From Chitinophagaceae bacterium (lineage in GTDB: Bacteria; Bacteroidota; Bacteroidia; Chitinophagales; Chitinophagaceae), in assembly GCA_023957755.1 (NCBI GenBank), contig JAMLGT010000018.1:17027-81026 (forward strand): a stretch of DNA of 64,000 nucleotides. The letters are read 5' to 3'. This document shows positions 1 through 7,658 of the stretch, piece by piece. The number at the start of each line of letters is the position of its first letter. Position 1 is the first letter of the stretch. Below the pieces are notes generated by a model. That model worked only from the letters and a program-made list of their open reading frames with translations. It was not told the DNA's origin and ran no database searches. Both the position numbers and the translations under genes were made by a program.

Positions 1-1007
1 AACCAGGAAGCCGGCATCTCCCAATTAAAAATATGCCTGTCTGTCTGGCGTTCGGCAAAGATGGTCAGGGAGGCACCCGCCTGCTCAAAAGCACTCCAGA
101 AAAATATTACGAAGAAAGCAAGGATAAAGATGACCCATATACGGCTGCGCTCTTCCTTAGTAATGCTCTTATCCCATAGAATAATAGCTGGCACAATAAT
201 CATCGATCCAAAAATCAGGTATCCTATCAAATCCAGGTCTGATTTAAAAAGGCTTTTGAAATTGAGTAGGAAGAAAATCAACAAAATCGAACCGATTATC
301 ATTACAATACTTGACATATCCAACTTCTTCACCGGCCCTCCTATCGGGTGCCCGTCTTCTTCATTAACCAGATATCTGTCTTTAAATACAGAAAAGGTAA
401 TCACACCAAGAATCATTCCGATACAGGCTGCAAGGAATCCCCATTGGAATCCAATATTTTCACCAAGTGCACCACAGATCAACGGAGAGAAAAAGGCGCC
501 AAGGTTGATACCCATATAGAAGATGGTAAAGGCAGAATCCACCCTGTGATCACCCTTTGGATACAACTGGCCTACCATCGTGCTGATGTTCGGTTTGAAG
601 AATCCGTTACCCACAATCAGAAACGTAAGTCCTGCCCACATCATCGTAACCGAACTTCCGCTGCCGCCCGAAATCGCCAGGTCACTTCCGCTGCTCCCTG
701 AAATACTCGCACTTATAAACAATAGAAACTGGCCGATAGCCATCAGGATACCACCCGTCATGATACTTCGCCGGTTTCCGAGGTACCTATCGCTCAGATA
801 GCCTCCTAACAGAGGAGTCAGATACACAAGCCCCGTATAGCTTCCGTATATGGTAGAGGCATCCTGATCGGAGAACATCAGCTCCTTGATCATGAACAAA
901 ACAAAAATGGCACGCATTCCATAATAGCTGAAACGCTCCCACATTTCTGTAAAAAATAGTAGGTACAACCCTTTAGGGTGACCTGTCTTGACTGTTGATT
1001 GGGACAT
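1..1007 (-). CDS. POT/PTR2 family proton-coupled peptide transporter, C-terminus cut by window edge
   Basis: Read on the minus strand from the ATG at 1005-1007, an open frame runs off the left edge after 335 codons. It is a multi-pass inner-membrane protein of the proton:oligopeptide symporter family. The first PTR2 signature is visible near residues 20-31 (FTEMWERFSYYG) and the second near 155-165 (FYMGINLGAFF). Full-length members have about 450-600 residues, so the last third is missing. Between the third and fourth membrane segments lies an unusual Ser/Gly-rich loop (about residues 99-120, SISGSSGSDLAISGGSGSS) with internally repetitive DNA. No neighbour suggests a specific substrate; di/tripeptides are the family default. 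Confidence 0.93.
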   Translation of the reverse strand, partial: MSQSTVKTGHPKGLYLLFFTEMWERFSYYGMRAIFVLFMIKELMFSDQDASTIYGSYTGLVYLTPLLGGYLSDRYLGNRRSIMTGGILMAIGQFLLFISASISGSSGSDLAISGGSGSSVTMMWAGLTFLIVGNGFFKPNISTMVGQLYPKGDHRVDSAFTIFYMGINLGAFFSPLICGALGENIGFQWGFLAACIGMILGVITFSVFKDRYLVNEEDGHPIGGPVKKLDMSSIVMIIGSILLIFFLLNFKSLFKSDLDLIGYLIFGSMIIVPAIILWDKSITKEERSRIWVIFILAFFVIFFWSAFEQAGASLTIFAERQTDRHIFNWEMPASW

Positions 1008-1084
1008 TAGTTGGACTTAATTGAAAGTGTGTTAATTGATGTGAAAGATAGAAAAAAATATGCTCACGACTGATTTTTTAAATT

Positions 1085-1690
1085 TTATTCTTTGTGGGAT
1101 GGATTCAGATATATAATGTCGGCTATCTCCACCGGCCTGATAAATGAAGTGCCATCCGATGGGCTTGCATGAATATTTCTCACCGCATTCATTCCTTTGA
1201 TGACTCTGCCAAAAGCTGCATAGCCCAGGCCATCCGGATTGGCAAGTCCACCATAATCATACGCCGGCTGATCGCCTACACAAATGAAAAATTCAGTACT
1301 TCCGGAGTTTGATGATGTCCGTGCCAGAGAGATTGTCCCATTCAAATGCCTGATCCCGGTCTCTTTGGTAGTTTCGAGCGGAATACCCGGTAAAGCCCCT
1401 AATAATTGAGGATTCGACTGGTAAATCCCTCCCTGAATCAATTCTGATTTAAAAGCATTAGATGGCTGGTCTTCCTCCTTGAGTACCCGATAAAAGGTAC
1501 TCTTCTTATAATATCCTGAATCCACGTACTTTAGAAATGCTGCTACCGTCTGCGGTGCCTTTTGAGGATATAATTCCACCAGTATCTTTCCATAGGTGGT
1601 TTTTATTTCAACTGTAGGATTAGAGTACTCCTGCTTTCCACCACAGGAAACAAGTAACAACAAAAGAGCCCCGGAAAAAATTTTCTTCAT
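1085..1690 (-). CDS. Cyclophilin-type peptidyl-prolyl cis-trans isomerase, lipoprotein
   Basis: About 201 residues. The start at 1690 is preferred over an in-frame ATG at 1714 because it gives a compact lipoprotein signal (MKKIFSGALLLLLVSC, cysteine 16 as lipidation site). The mature part is a cyclophilin domain: VEIKTTYGKILVELYP at its start, the FYRV segment carrying the catalytic arginine, ISLART, FFICVGDQPAYDYGGLAN, and AFGRVIKGM. It probably assists folding of secreted or outer-membrane proteins in the periplasm by prolyl isomerisation. It stands alone, tandem with but not clearly co-transcribed with the transporter downstream (78 bp gap). Several loops are longer than in minimal cyclophilins, as is usual for Bacteroidota lipoprotein versions. 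Confidence 0.92.
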   Translation of the reverse strand: MKKIFSGALLLLLVSCGGKQEYSNPTVEIKTTYGKILVELYPQKAPQTVAAFLKYVDSGYYKKSTFYRVLKEEDQPSNAFKSELIQGGIYQSNPQLLGALPGIPLETTKETGIRHLNGTISLARTSSNSGSTEFFICVGDQPAYDYGGLANPDGLGYAAFGRVIKGMNAVRNIHASPSDGTSFIRPVEIADIIYLNPSHKE

Positions 1691-2110
1691 AGAACCATTG
1701 CTTTCCTGATTCAAATATCCTGATAAACTGTTTCAGTACGAAAATTAAATTTACGGGTTTCATGAAGGCCTGTACTTAGACGCTTCCTTTGTAATTTCTC
1801 ACTCCGTCCTAAACATAATAAGTAATAGCTGACAGACGTTAATAACTGAAATTAACCCTGAAACCCAAAAAAACTGTTGCACCTATGATTGTTAAAGAAA
1901 TTGTAGTGGAGTTGCTCATAGCTACTCACATTATCCTGTATCTGCAATACAGAAGAGAAAAAGCAAAATCCTGATAACATCAAATCATCGATTGCAGTCC
2001 GGAAAAAGCTGTTTAAAGGCCAAAACTAACTGCTCTGTTATAGTGCTTCTGCTGTCATCGGCACTTCATGGTATTCTTATGCCACAAAACTCCTTTTTCT
2101 AAAAATAGAA
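1691..2110. other. Intergenic region with one possible 29-residue ORF
   Basis: About 500 bp separate the cyclophilin start from the mscL stop. The only coding candidate is a plus-strand ATG at 1885 ending at TGA 1972-1974. It would encode a 29-residue peptide with a hydrophobic stretch (VVELLIATHIILYLQ) and a basic tail, resembling a one-span membrane micropeptide. No promoter box was recognised before it, and at this length chance is a real explanation. No RNA gene was recognised in the rest. Confidence 0.25.
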
Positions 2111-2138
2111 AGAGCAAACCCGCTTAGGAATTTGCTCT
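2111..2138 (-). terminator. Probable rho-independent terminator of mscL
   Basis: An 8-bp inverted repeat, AGAGCAAA (2111-2118) and TTTGCTCT (2131-2138), lies about 54 bp past the mscL stop. Read on the minus strand it is followed by a T-rich run (TTCTATTTTTAG). The loop is 12 nt and the stem only moderately strong. Confidence 0.5.
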
Positions 2139-2191
2139 TATTCACGTTATCTGTCCTGTACTATACAGCAGGTACTGTGCAGGTTCAAAAT

Positions 2192-2569
2192 CTATTTTTT
2201 TGTCTTCAACTCATCCCTGATTTCCATCAGCAACTGATCTGTGCTTGATGGGCCTGGGGCAGCTGCTTGCTCTTTCTTCTTCTCCAATCTTTGCATAGCT
2301 CTGATCATCATAAAGATGACAAACGCATATACCAGAAATTTGATCACAGCGGCGAGGAATGTGCCATATTTTACAGCTCCCCAATGCAATTTGCCGATTT
2401 CATCTACTCCCACAGCATTAAGAGCAGGAGTCAACAACAGGGGAGTGAGAATATCATCCACAAAAGACGACACAATAGCGCCGAAAGCAGCACCCAAAAT
2501 TACTGCCACTGCAAGATCCATTACATTACCTCTCAATGCAAATGTCTTAAAATCCTTAAGGAGACTCAT
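2192..2569 (-). CDS. mscL: Large-conductance mechanosensitive channel MscL
   Basis: A 125-residue inner-membrane channel that opens under membrane tension to release solutes on hypo-osmotic shock. The sequence shows the MscL pattern throughout: an amphipathic N-terminal helix (LLKDFKTFALRGNV), the Gly/Ala-rich pore-lining TM1 (DLAVAVILGAAFGAIVSSFV), a short periplasmic loop, TM2 (about residues 72-92) and a charged cytoplasmic C-terminal helix (QLLMEIRDELKTKK). The length is normal for the homopentameric family. It appears monocistronic: a hairpin terminator follows, and a -7-like box lies about 60 bp upstream. Confidence 0.97.
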   Translation of the reverse strand: MSLLKDFKTFALRGNVMDLAVAVILGAAFGAIVSSFVDDILTPLLLTPALNAVGVDEIGKLHWGAVKYGTFLAAVIKFLVYAFVIFMMIRAMQRLEKKKEQAAAPGPSSTDQLLMEIRDELKTKK

Positions 2570-2631
2570 AATTGTAAAGATTTAATTAATTAATAAATAG
2601 GATCCGGTAACCAGTTTATCCGGACTTTGTT

Positions 2632-2639
2632 CAAATGTA
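2632..2639 (-). promoter_or_regulatory. Candidate -7 box (TACATTTG) for mscL
   Basis: On the minus strand this octamer fits the Bacteroidota -7 consensus TAnnTTTG and lies 62 bp before the mscL start. No good TTTG element is seen about 19 bp further upstream, so the call is tentative. Confidence 0.35.
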
Positions 2640-2666
2640 TTTTATTTTTACAAATGTGGCTCAGGC

Positions 2667-2697
2667 AAAAAAAATGGCTCAAAACATTTTGAGCCAT
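2667..2697 (-). terminator. Rho-independent terminator of frr
   Basis: An 11-bp perfect inverted repeat, ATGGCTCAAAA (2674-2684) and TTTTGAGCCAT (2687-2697), lies just past the frr stop. On the minus strand it is followed by a run of T residues (the A-run 2667-2673 on the given strand), the classic intrinsic terminator shape. Confidence 0.8.
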
Positions 2698-2718
2698 CAA
2701 CAGTAAATTATCCGGGAA

Positions 2719-3279
2719 TCAGACCACCATGATTTCTTTTTCTTTTACCTCCAGATACTTATCCACTATTCCAATATACTTATCGGTCAGGCCCTGAATT
2801 TGCCCTTCATAGTCTCTTGCAGCATCTTCGCTCAACCCTTCCTTTTGTTGTTTCTTGATTTGCTCAATTAGGTCGCGGCGAATACTGCGTACTGACACCT
2901 TTGCCTGTTCGCCTTCTGCATTACTTTTCTTTACCAATTCCTTTCTTCTTTCCTCAGTAAGCGGTGGCAGAAAAAGGCGGATGATATTGCCATCGTTCTG
3001 AGGATTAATGCCAATATTTGACGCAATTATAGCCCTCTCGATAGGTTGAAGCATATTTTTTTCCCAGGGCTGTACGGTAAGCGTCCGGGCATCCATCACA
3101 CTGATATTTGCTACCTGGCTTATAGGGGTAGGACTACCGTAATAATCTACCACCACTCCATTAAGAATGTCGGGTGATGCCTTACCTGCCCTGATCTTTG
3201 AGAGCTCAGATTCCAGATGGTTAATTGTTTTCTGCATCGCGGTCTTGGCAGATGCTACTATTTCATTTTCGCCTGACAT
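2719..3279 (-). CDS. frr: Ribosome recycling factor
   Basis: A 186-residue protein matching ribosome recycling factor over its whole length. With EF-G it splits post-termination ribosomes into subunits. Recognisable segments: the N-terminal three-helix-bundle start (TAMQKTINHLESELSKIRAG), KASPDILNGVVVDYYGSPTPI, the ARTLTVQPWE strand, IGINPQNDGNIIRLFLPPLT, and the C-terminal helix with EERRKELVKK and RSIRRD. Family length is 180-187. A strong terminator follows, so it ends its own transcript; frr is usually next to pyrH, which is not the case here. Confidence 0.97.
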   Translation of the reverse strand: MSGENEIVASAKTAMQKTINHLESELSKIRAGKASPDILNGVVVDYYGSPTPISQVANISVMDARTLTVQPWEKNMLQPIERAIIASNIGINPQNDGNIIRLFLPPLTEERRKELVKKSNAEGEQAKVSVRSIRRDLIEQIKKQQKEGLSEDAARDYEGQIQGLTDKYIGIVDKYLEVKEKEIMVV

Positions 3280-3310
3280 AAAAAATCATTTTTCCTTTTC
3301 GTAAAGGTTG

Positions 3311-3318
3311 CAAATCTA
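3311..3318 (-). promoter_or_regulatory. Candidate -7 box (TAGATTTG) for frr
   Basis: The given-strand CAAATCTA reads TAGATTTG on the minus strand, a full match to TAnnTTTG, 31 bp before the frr ATG. The -33 element is not clear. Confidence 0.45.
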
Positions 3319-3363
3319 CGAAATCAGTTATTCAGAAAAAATCCGGACTGTAAATTTCAGAAA

Positions 3364-4512
3364 TCAGATAGCGCTCGACTCCTGCTCTACCTTTTTGCCA
3401 TTGAGTGTAATCACCTTGTGTTCCTTCTGTATCACAGGTTCTTTTAACACCACAGTGTTCTTCCCGGGTACTGCATGGATAATGCGTTCCTTACTATAAT
3501 AGACAATACCTATAGCAGCAAGAGAAGCTCCTGAAAGTGCAAGCATCACCGAAGTAGTTCCCATATCCCTGAGGAAATAGGCAAGCGCTACAAAAGCGAT
3601 ATTGGCCACAATGCAAACACCGACAATTCCGGTATGCCTGAAACCGATATCCAGTAAAAAGTGGTGGATATGATTTCTATCCGGACTAAAAGGAGAGCGG
3701 CGATTAAACACGCGAATTGCCACTACTCTTAAAGTATCAAAAAGTGGCACTATCAGGATAGCGAAACCAATTGCGGGAGCAGATGCAATCGGCAATGCTG
3801 ACGCAGGATCGCCTGCCGTAATAATAAAGCGAATTACAAAGATCGAATTCAGGAACCCAATCAGGAGTGATCCGGTATCCCCCATGAATATCTTTGCAGG
3901 GCTAAAGTTATATATAAGAAATGCCAGAAGGCTCCCTACCAGCGAGATGGCCATTACTGCATATAATGCCTGGCCGGACTGATAAAAGTATAGCCCGAAT
4001 ATCAATGAGGTGAATACTCCCAACGAACCCGCAAGGCCATCCACGCCATCAATCAGATTAAATGAATTAGTGATTACAATAATTGTAAATACAGTAAGTA
4101 AGAGACTCACAGTGGGAGCCAGTTCGTGAATACCAAAAAGACCGTACATATTCTGAATCTGAATACCACCAAACTTTATGATAATCCCTGCCGCAAACAA
4201 TTGTCCCAGAAATTTCTTGGAAGCAGAAAGGATTAGGATATCATCCTTGATACCCAGAAAAAAGAGTACCAGGCAGGCAGCTACGAAGTACTGGAGTGAG
4301 CCGCCGGCCCCTACCGGAGTGCCGATCAGAGTAGCAATCATCAATCCCGCAAAGATGCCAAGGCCGCCCAGCGTAGGGATCACCTTTTTATGGACTTTAC
4401 GCCCGTTAGGTTCGTCAAATAATTTTTTCTGAACTGCTAATTCTATTATTACCGGAATAGAAAAGAAGGTTATGAGAAAAGCCAGTCCACCGCTTAAAAA
4501 AACATTTTCCAT
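3364..4512 (-). CDS. MraY/WecA-family undecaprenyl-phosphate sugar-1-phosphate transferase
   Basis: A 382-residue polytopic membrane enzyme of the polyprenyl-phosphate N-acetylhexosamine-1-phosphate transferase family. It transfers a sugar-1-phosphate from a UDP-sugar to undecaprenyl phosphate on the cytoplasmic face, starting a surface polysaccharide. Catalytic motifs are present in order: DD at 90-91 (GIKDDILIL), NLIDGVDGLAG at 152-162, FMGDTGS at 209-215 and the HIHH motif at 281-284, which marks the WecA/TagO branch rather than MraY proper. The last ~60 residues form a tail after the membrane segments. No cell-wall or glycan cluster surrounds it, so the final polymer is unknown. Confidence 0.92.
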   Translation of the reverse strand: MENVFLSGGLAFLITFFSIPVIIELAVQKKLFDEPNGRKVHKKVIPTLGGLGIFAGLMIATLIGTPVGAGGSLQYFVAACLVLFFLGIKDDILILSASKKFLGQLFAAGIIIKFGGIQIQNMYGLFGIHELAPTVSLLLTVFTIIVITNSFNLIDGVDGLAGSLGVFTSLIFGLYFYQSGQALYAVMAISLVGSLLAFLIYNFSPAKIFMGDTGSLLIGFLNSIFVIRFIITAGDPASALPIASAPAIGFAILIVPLFDTLRVVAIRVFNRRSPFSPDRNHIHHFLLDIGFRHTGIVGVCIVANIAFVALAYFLRDMGTTSVMLALSGASLAAIGIVYYSKERIIHAVPGKNTVVLKEPVIQKEHKVITLNGKKVEQESSAI

Positions 4513-4679
4513 ACCTAACAGTTATTAATAATTTTCTACATTAAGTTACCAACTGTGCTTTCTAACGAGGTGGCTTTGGTCGGGTAACGGATAATTTTCA
4601 ATAATAAAATTAATTATTCCTAATTTCAATAAACGCCCTGAAGCGTGGATTTATTTTAATCATCCGGCCCCTGCCGAAA

Positions 4680-5762
4680 TCAACCCTCTATCTTTTCATC
4701 CACTCCCATGTCAATATTCCTTTTCTTCAGTGGATTTTTACGGATATCTTCATAAAAATCACGCCTTCTAAAAATATCAATCCCCTCAAAAATTGCAGCA
4801 GTCAGCGAAGTGGAATCTGCAATTCCTTTCCCCGCAATATCAAAGGCTGTTCCATGGTCAGGGCTTGTTCTCACAAAACTGAGTCCTGCAGTGAAATTAA
4901 TTCCTTCTTCAATCGCCAGTGACTTAAAAGGAATCAACCCCTGATCATGATACATTGCCAGTACTGCATCAAACCTGTTGTGATAGTGACGGGCAAAGAA
5001 ACCATCTGCTGCAAAAGGCCCTTCCACAATCAGATTATGCTGGCGTGCATCCTTAATTGCCGGCCGGATAATCTCTTCTTCCTCAGATCCGGTAAGCCCC
5101 TCATCACCTGCATGAGGATTCAGCGCCAGAACCGCGATCTTAGGACGCTGCACATTAAAATCTTTCTTTAAAGAACTATTCATCAGGAGCAACTTGCTCA
5201 ATATCTCTTTCCTATCGAGGTGGCTTGCCACTTCTTTTACCGGAAGATGCTCCGTAACCAACCCCACTCTGAAACTTCCGGCAGCCATTAACATCAACAC
5301 TTCCTCAGCATCAAAAAAATTCTTCAGAAAAGGTGTATGGCCCGTAAATGGGAATTCCTCACTGTAAATGTTCTTCTTATTAATCGGAGCGGTAACTAAA
5401 ATGTCAACATCGCCGTTCTTAACAGCATTTGCGGCAGCTAAAAGAGATTGCCTGGCGTATTTGCCTCCTTCAGCGTTCAATTCACCCGGCCGAATGGCAA
5501 CTTCCTCTTCCCAACAATTGTAAATGTTAACCTGCTTCTGATTTAATCTGGAGAAATCCCTGAGAGCAGTGTAATTAAAATTATAATCCGATAATCCCTT
5601 TTTATAAAAGTTAAAAAGACGGTTACTTCCAAAAACCACCGGAGTACACCATTCTGTCAGCCTGCTGTCTGATAAAGACTTGATTATCACCTCCGGCCCG
5701 ATGCCATTGATATCTCCACAGGTCAGTCCCACTACGGGTTTCTTATTAGGCACGGTATTCAC
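4680..5762 (-). CDS. pdxA: 4-hydroxythreonine-4-phosphate dehydrogenase PdxA
   Basis: A 360-residue cytosolic enzyme of the DXP-dependent pyridoxal-phosphate pathway; it oxidises 4-phosphohydroxy-L-threonine with NAD(P)+ in a metal-dependent reaction. Family segments: GLTCGDINGIGPEVI near the N-terminus, TAPINKK, FTGHTPFL (metal and substrate histidine), ALNPHAGDEGLTGSEE, MYHDQGLIPFK and RTSPDHGTAFDIAGKG. It is slightly longer than the ~330-residue E. coli enzyme because of a C-terminal extension rich in Lys/Arg/Asp. It lies 167 bp upstream of the glycosyltransferase start on the same strand; shared transcription is possible but not shown. It is divergent from recD. Confidence 0.95.
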   Translation of the reverse strand: MNTVPNKKPVVGLTCGDINGIGPEVIIKSLSDSRLTEWCTPVVFGSNRLFNFYKKGLSDYNFNYTALRDFSRLNQKQVNIYNCWEEEVAIRPGELNAEGGKYARQSLLAAANAVKNGDVDILVTAPINKKNIYSEEFPFTGHTPFLKNFFDAEEVLMLMAAGSFRVGLVTEHLPVKEVASHLDRKEILSKLLLMNSSLKKDFNVQRPKIAVLALNPHAGDEGLTGSEEEEIIRPAIKDARQHNLIVEGPFAADGFFARHYHNRFDAVLAMYHDQGLIPFKSLAIEEGINFTAGLSFVRTSPDHGTAFDIAGKGIADSTSLTAAIFEGIDIFRRRDFYEDIRKNPLKKRNIDMGVDEKIEG

Positions 5763-5916
5763 TCAAACTGAACTATTTATTTAACGCTTGCAAGGTAGTG
5801 AATTAATTTTTCTTTTTATGCTCAAATTGAAAAATTCTTTAATCTTTACCTTGAAAAACCTATATGTTTTTTAAAGCATTACAACAGAAAGATAGTATTC
5901 TCTACCAACGAATAAT

Positions 5917-5924
5917 TATATTTG
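5917..5924 (+). promoter_or_regulatory. Promoter -7 box (TATATTTG) of the recDCB operon, leaderless geometry
   Basis: A perfect TAnnTTTG octamer ending four bases before the GTG start codon of recD. The transcript would begin at or within a base or two of the start codon. The same spacing recurs at six other genes in this window, which supports both the promoter and the unusual GTG start. Confidence 0.6.
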
Positions 5925-5928
5925 AAAG

Positions 5929-7647
5929 GTGCCGGTATTAACTGAAAATTTCGACAAAACTAGTTTCCAGTTCGCTGAATATTTCCCCGAATATATACGG
6001 CCTTACTTCTACACGCTCTGGGCCAAACTAAAAGACGGACATATTTGTGTAAAAGAGAACGAGGTCACCTCAGCCGACTGGTCTGCCCTCTTTCCAAATT
6101 ATAAACCTAAAGAGGATCTCTCAGAATTTATTTCTGAAAATGACACACATACTCCTATCATCGAGTCAGCCGGAAATCTGTATCTGCAACGATACTTTAA
6201 GTATGAAACAACTATCATCCGGAAAATCCATTCCTTGATTAAAACGGAAGTAAACCCCGTCCTTTCATCTGATACCACCCGCCTTTATAATGCACTCTAT
6301 CCATCAGATGAAGAAACCGACTGGCAGGCCGTTGCCACGGCTGCTGCACTGATACAATCTTTTTGCATCATCACGGGTGGACCCGGCACAGGAAAGACCA
6401 GAACAGTGTCGAACATTCTGGCATTGTTGCTTACAGAAAATCCCGACCTGAAAATAGCGCTGGCAGCCCCTACAGGCAAAGCCGCTGCCCGCATGACTGA
6501 AAGCATTAAAAACAATGCCGCACATTATCCGGAAAAAATCAGACAAACATTCGACTCCCTGTCTCCTTCCACCATACACAGATTGCTGATACCAATAAAA
6601 GACTCGATTTACTTTAAACACCAAAAGGGGAACCCCCTCCCCTACGATGTGATTATCATTGACGAAAGTTCAATGATTGACGTGGCGCTCTTCGCCAAAC
6701 TCCTCGACGCCATACCCGAATCGGCCAGGCTGATTCTCCTGGGCGACAAGAACCAGCTTGCCTCTGTGGAAGCAGGCAGTCTGTTTGGCGACCTTTGCTC
6801 CCTTCCCGAAGCGCTTAACCAATTCAGCAAAGAATTCATTGGGAGAGTGTCTGCCCTTTACAACAGGCCGCTGCCCTCTTTAAATGCACCTGTGCCACTT
6901 AGTGATCATATAGTAGAACTCCAAAAAAGTTATCGCTTCGACGACAACAGAGGTATCGGAAAACTCAGCCGCATCGTGATTAATGAAGATGTAAAAGGGT
7001 TTGAAACTTTTATGCGGGATAAAGATGATATTGTAACGATTGACTTCACTTACGATGCACACCTGTTTCACCAGTTGATCGACAAATTTGAACTCTTTAT
7101 CAGGGAGCCTGATATCCCGACTGCAATTAAATTAATGAACAAATGCCGCGTGTTGTGTGCCACACGCTTTGGACGATTCGGATTATACCAGACAAACAAA
7201 AGAATAGAGGCTTATCTGGAAAAGAAAGGGCTGATAAGATGCAACAGGCTTTACTATGAAAACCGCCCCATCATCATCACACAAAACAACTATGAACTGA
7301 AAGTATATAATGGCGATACCGGAATCATCAGAACAAATAGTGAAGGCATTAAAAAAGCCTTTGTGGAAACCGAATCAGGTATCGCAGAAATTAATCCTGT
7401 ACTATTAAACTATGCAGATACTTCTTTTGCCATTACCATCCATAAAAGCCAAGGGTCTGAGTTTGACGACATTGCAGTAATGCTACCCGAACACGATGCA
7501 CCTATCCTCACCAAAGAGTTAGTATATACAGCCATTACCCGCGCTAAAAAACGGGTACTGCTCCAATCTGCAGCGCAGGTGTTGAAAGATGCGATGCAGC
7601 GGAGAGTGCAAAGAGGTAGTGGACTGCATAACCGATTTGACCCATAA
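5929..7647 (+). CDS. recD: Exodeoxyribonuclease V alpha subunit RecD (5'-3' helicase)
   Basis: A 572-residue superfamily 1B helicase, the fast 5'-3' motor of RecBCD, acting on double-strand break ends. Walker A GGPGTGKT is at residues 150-157, followed by AAPTGKAAARM, the Walker B segment VIIIDESSMID, LLGDKNQLASVEAG, and the C-terminal motifs FAITIHKSQGSEFDD and LVYTAITRAKKRV. The start is GTG at 5929; no in-frame ATG lies near, and a promoter box sits immediately before it. The family length (E. coli 608) fits. It opens an operon with recC (11 bp gap) and recB; the order D-C-B is the reverse of the enterobacterial C-B-D arrangement. Confidence 0.96.
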   Translation: MPVLTENFDKTSFQFAEYFPEYIRPYFYTLWAKLKDGHICVKENEVTSADWSALFPNYKPKEDLSEFISENDTHTPIIESAGNLYLQRYFKYETTIIRKIHSLIKTEVNPVLSSDTTRLYNALYPSDEETDWQAVATAAALIQSFCIITGGPGTGKTRTVSNILALLLTENPDLKIALAAPTGKAAARMTESIKNNAAHYPEKIRQTFDSLSPSTIHRLLIPIKDSIYFKHQKGNPLPYDVIIIDESSMIDVALFAKLLDAIPESARLILLGDKNQLASVEAGSLFGDLCSLPEALNQFSKEFIGRVSALYNRPLPSLNAPVPLSDHIVELQKSYRFDDNRGIGKLSRIVINEDVKGFETFMRDKDDIVTIDFTYDAHLFHQLIDKFELFIREPDIPTAIKLMNKCRVLCATRFGRFGLYQTNKRIEAYLEKKGLIRCNRLYYENRPIIITQNNYELKVYNGDTGIIRTNSEGIKKAFVETESGIAEINPVLLNYADTSFAITIHKSQGSEFDDIAVMLPEHDAPILTKELVYTAITRAKKRVLLQSAAQVLKDAMQRRVQRGSGLHNRFDP

Positions 7648-7658
7648 GCGAAGCCACC

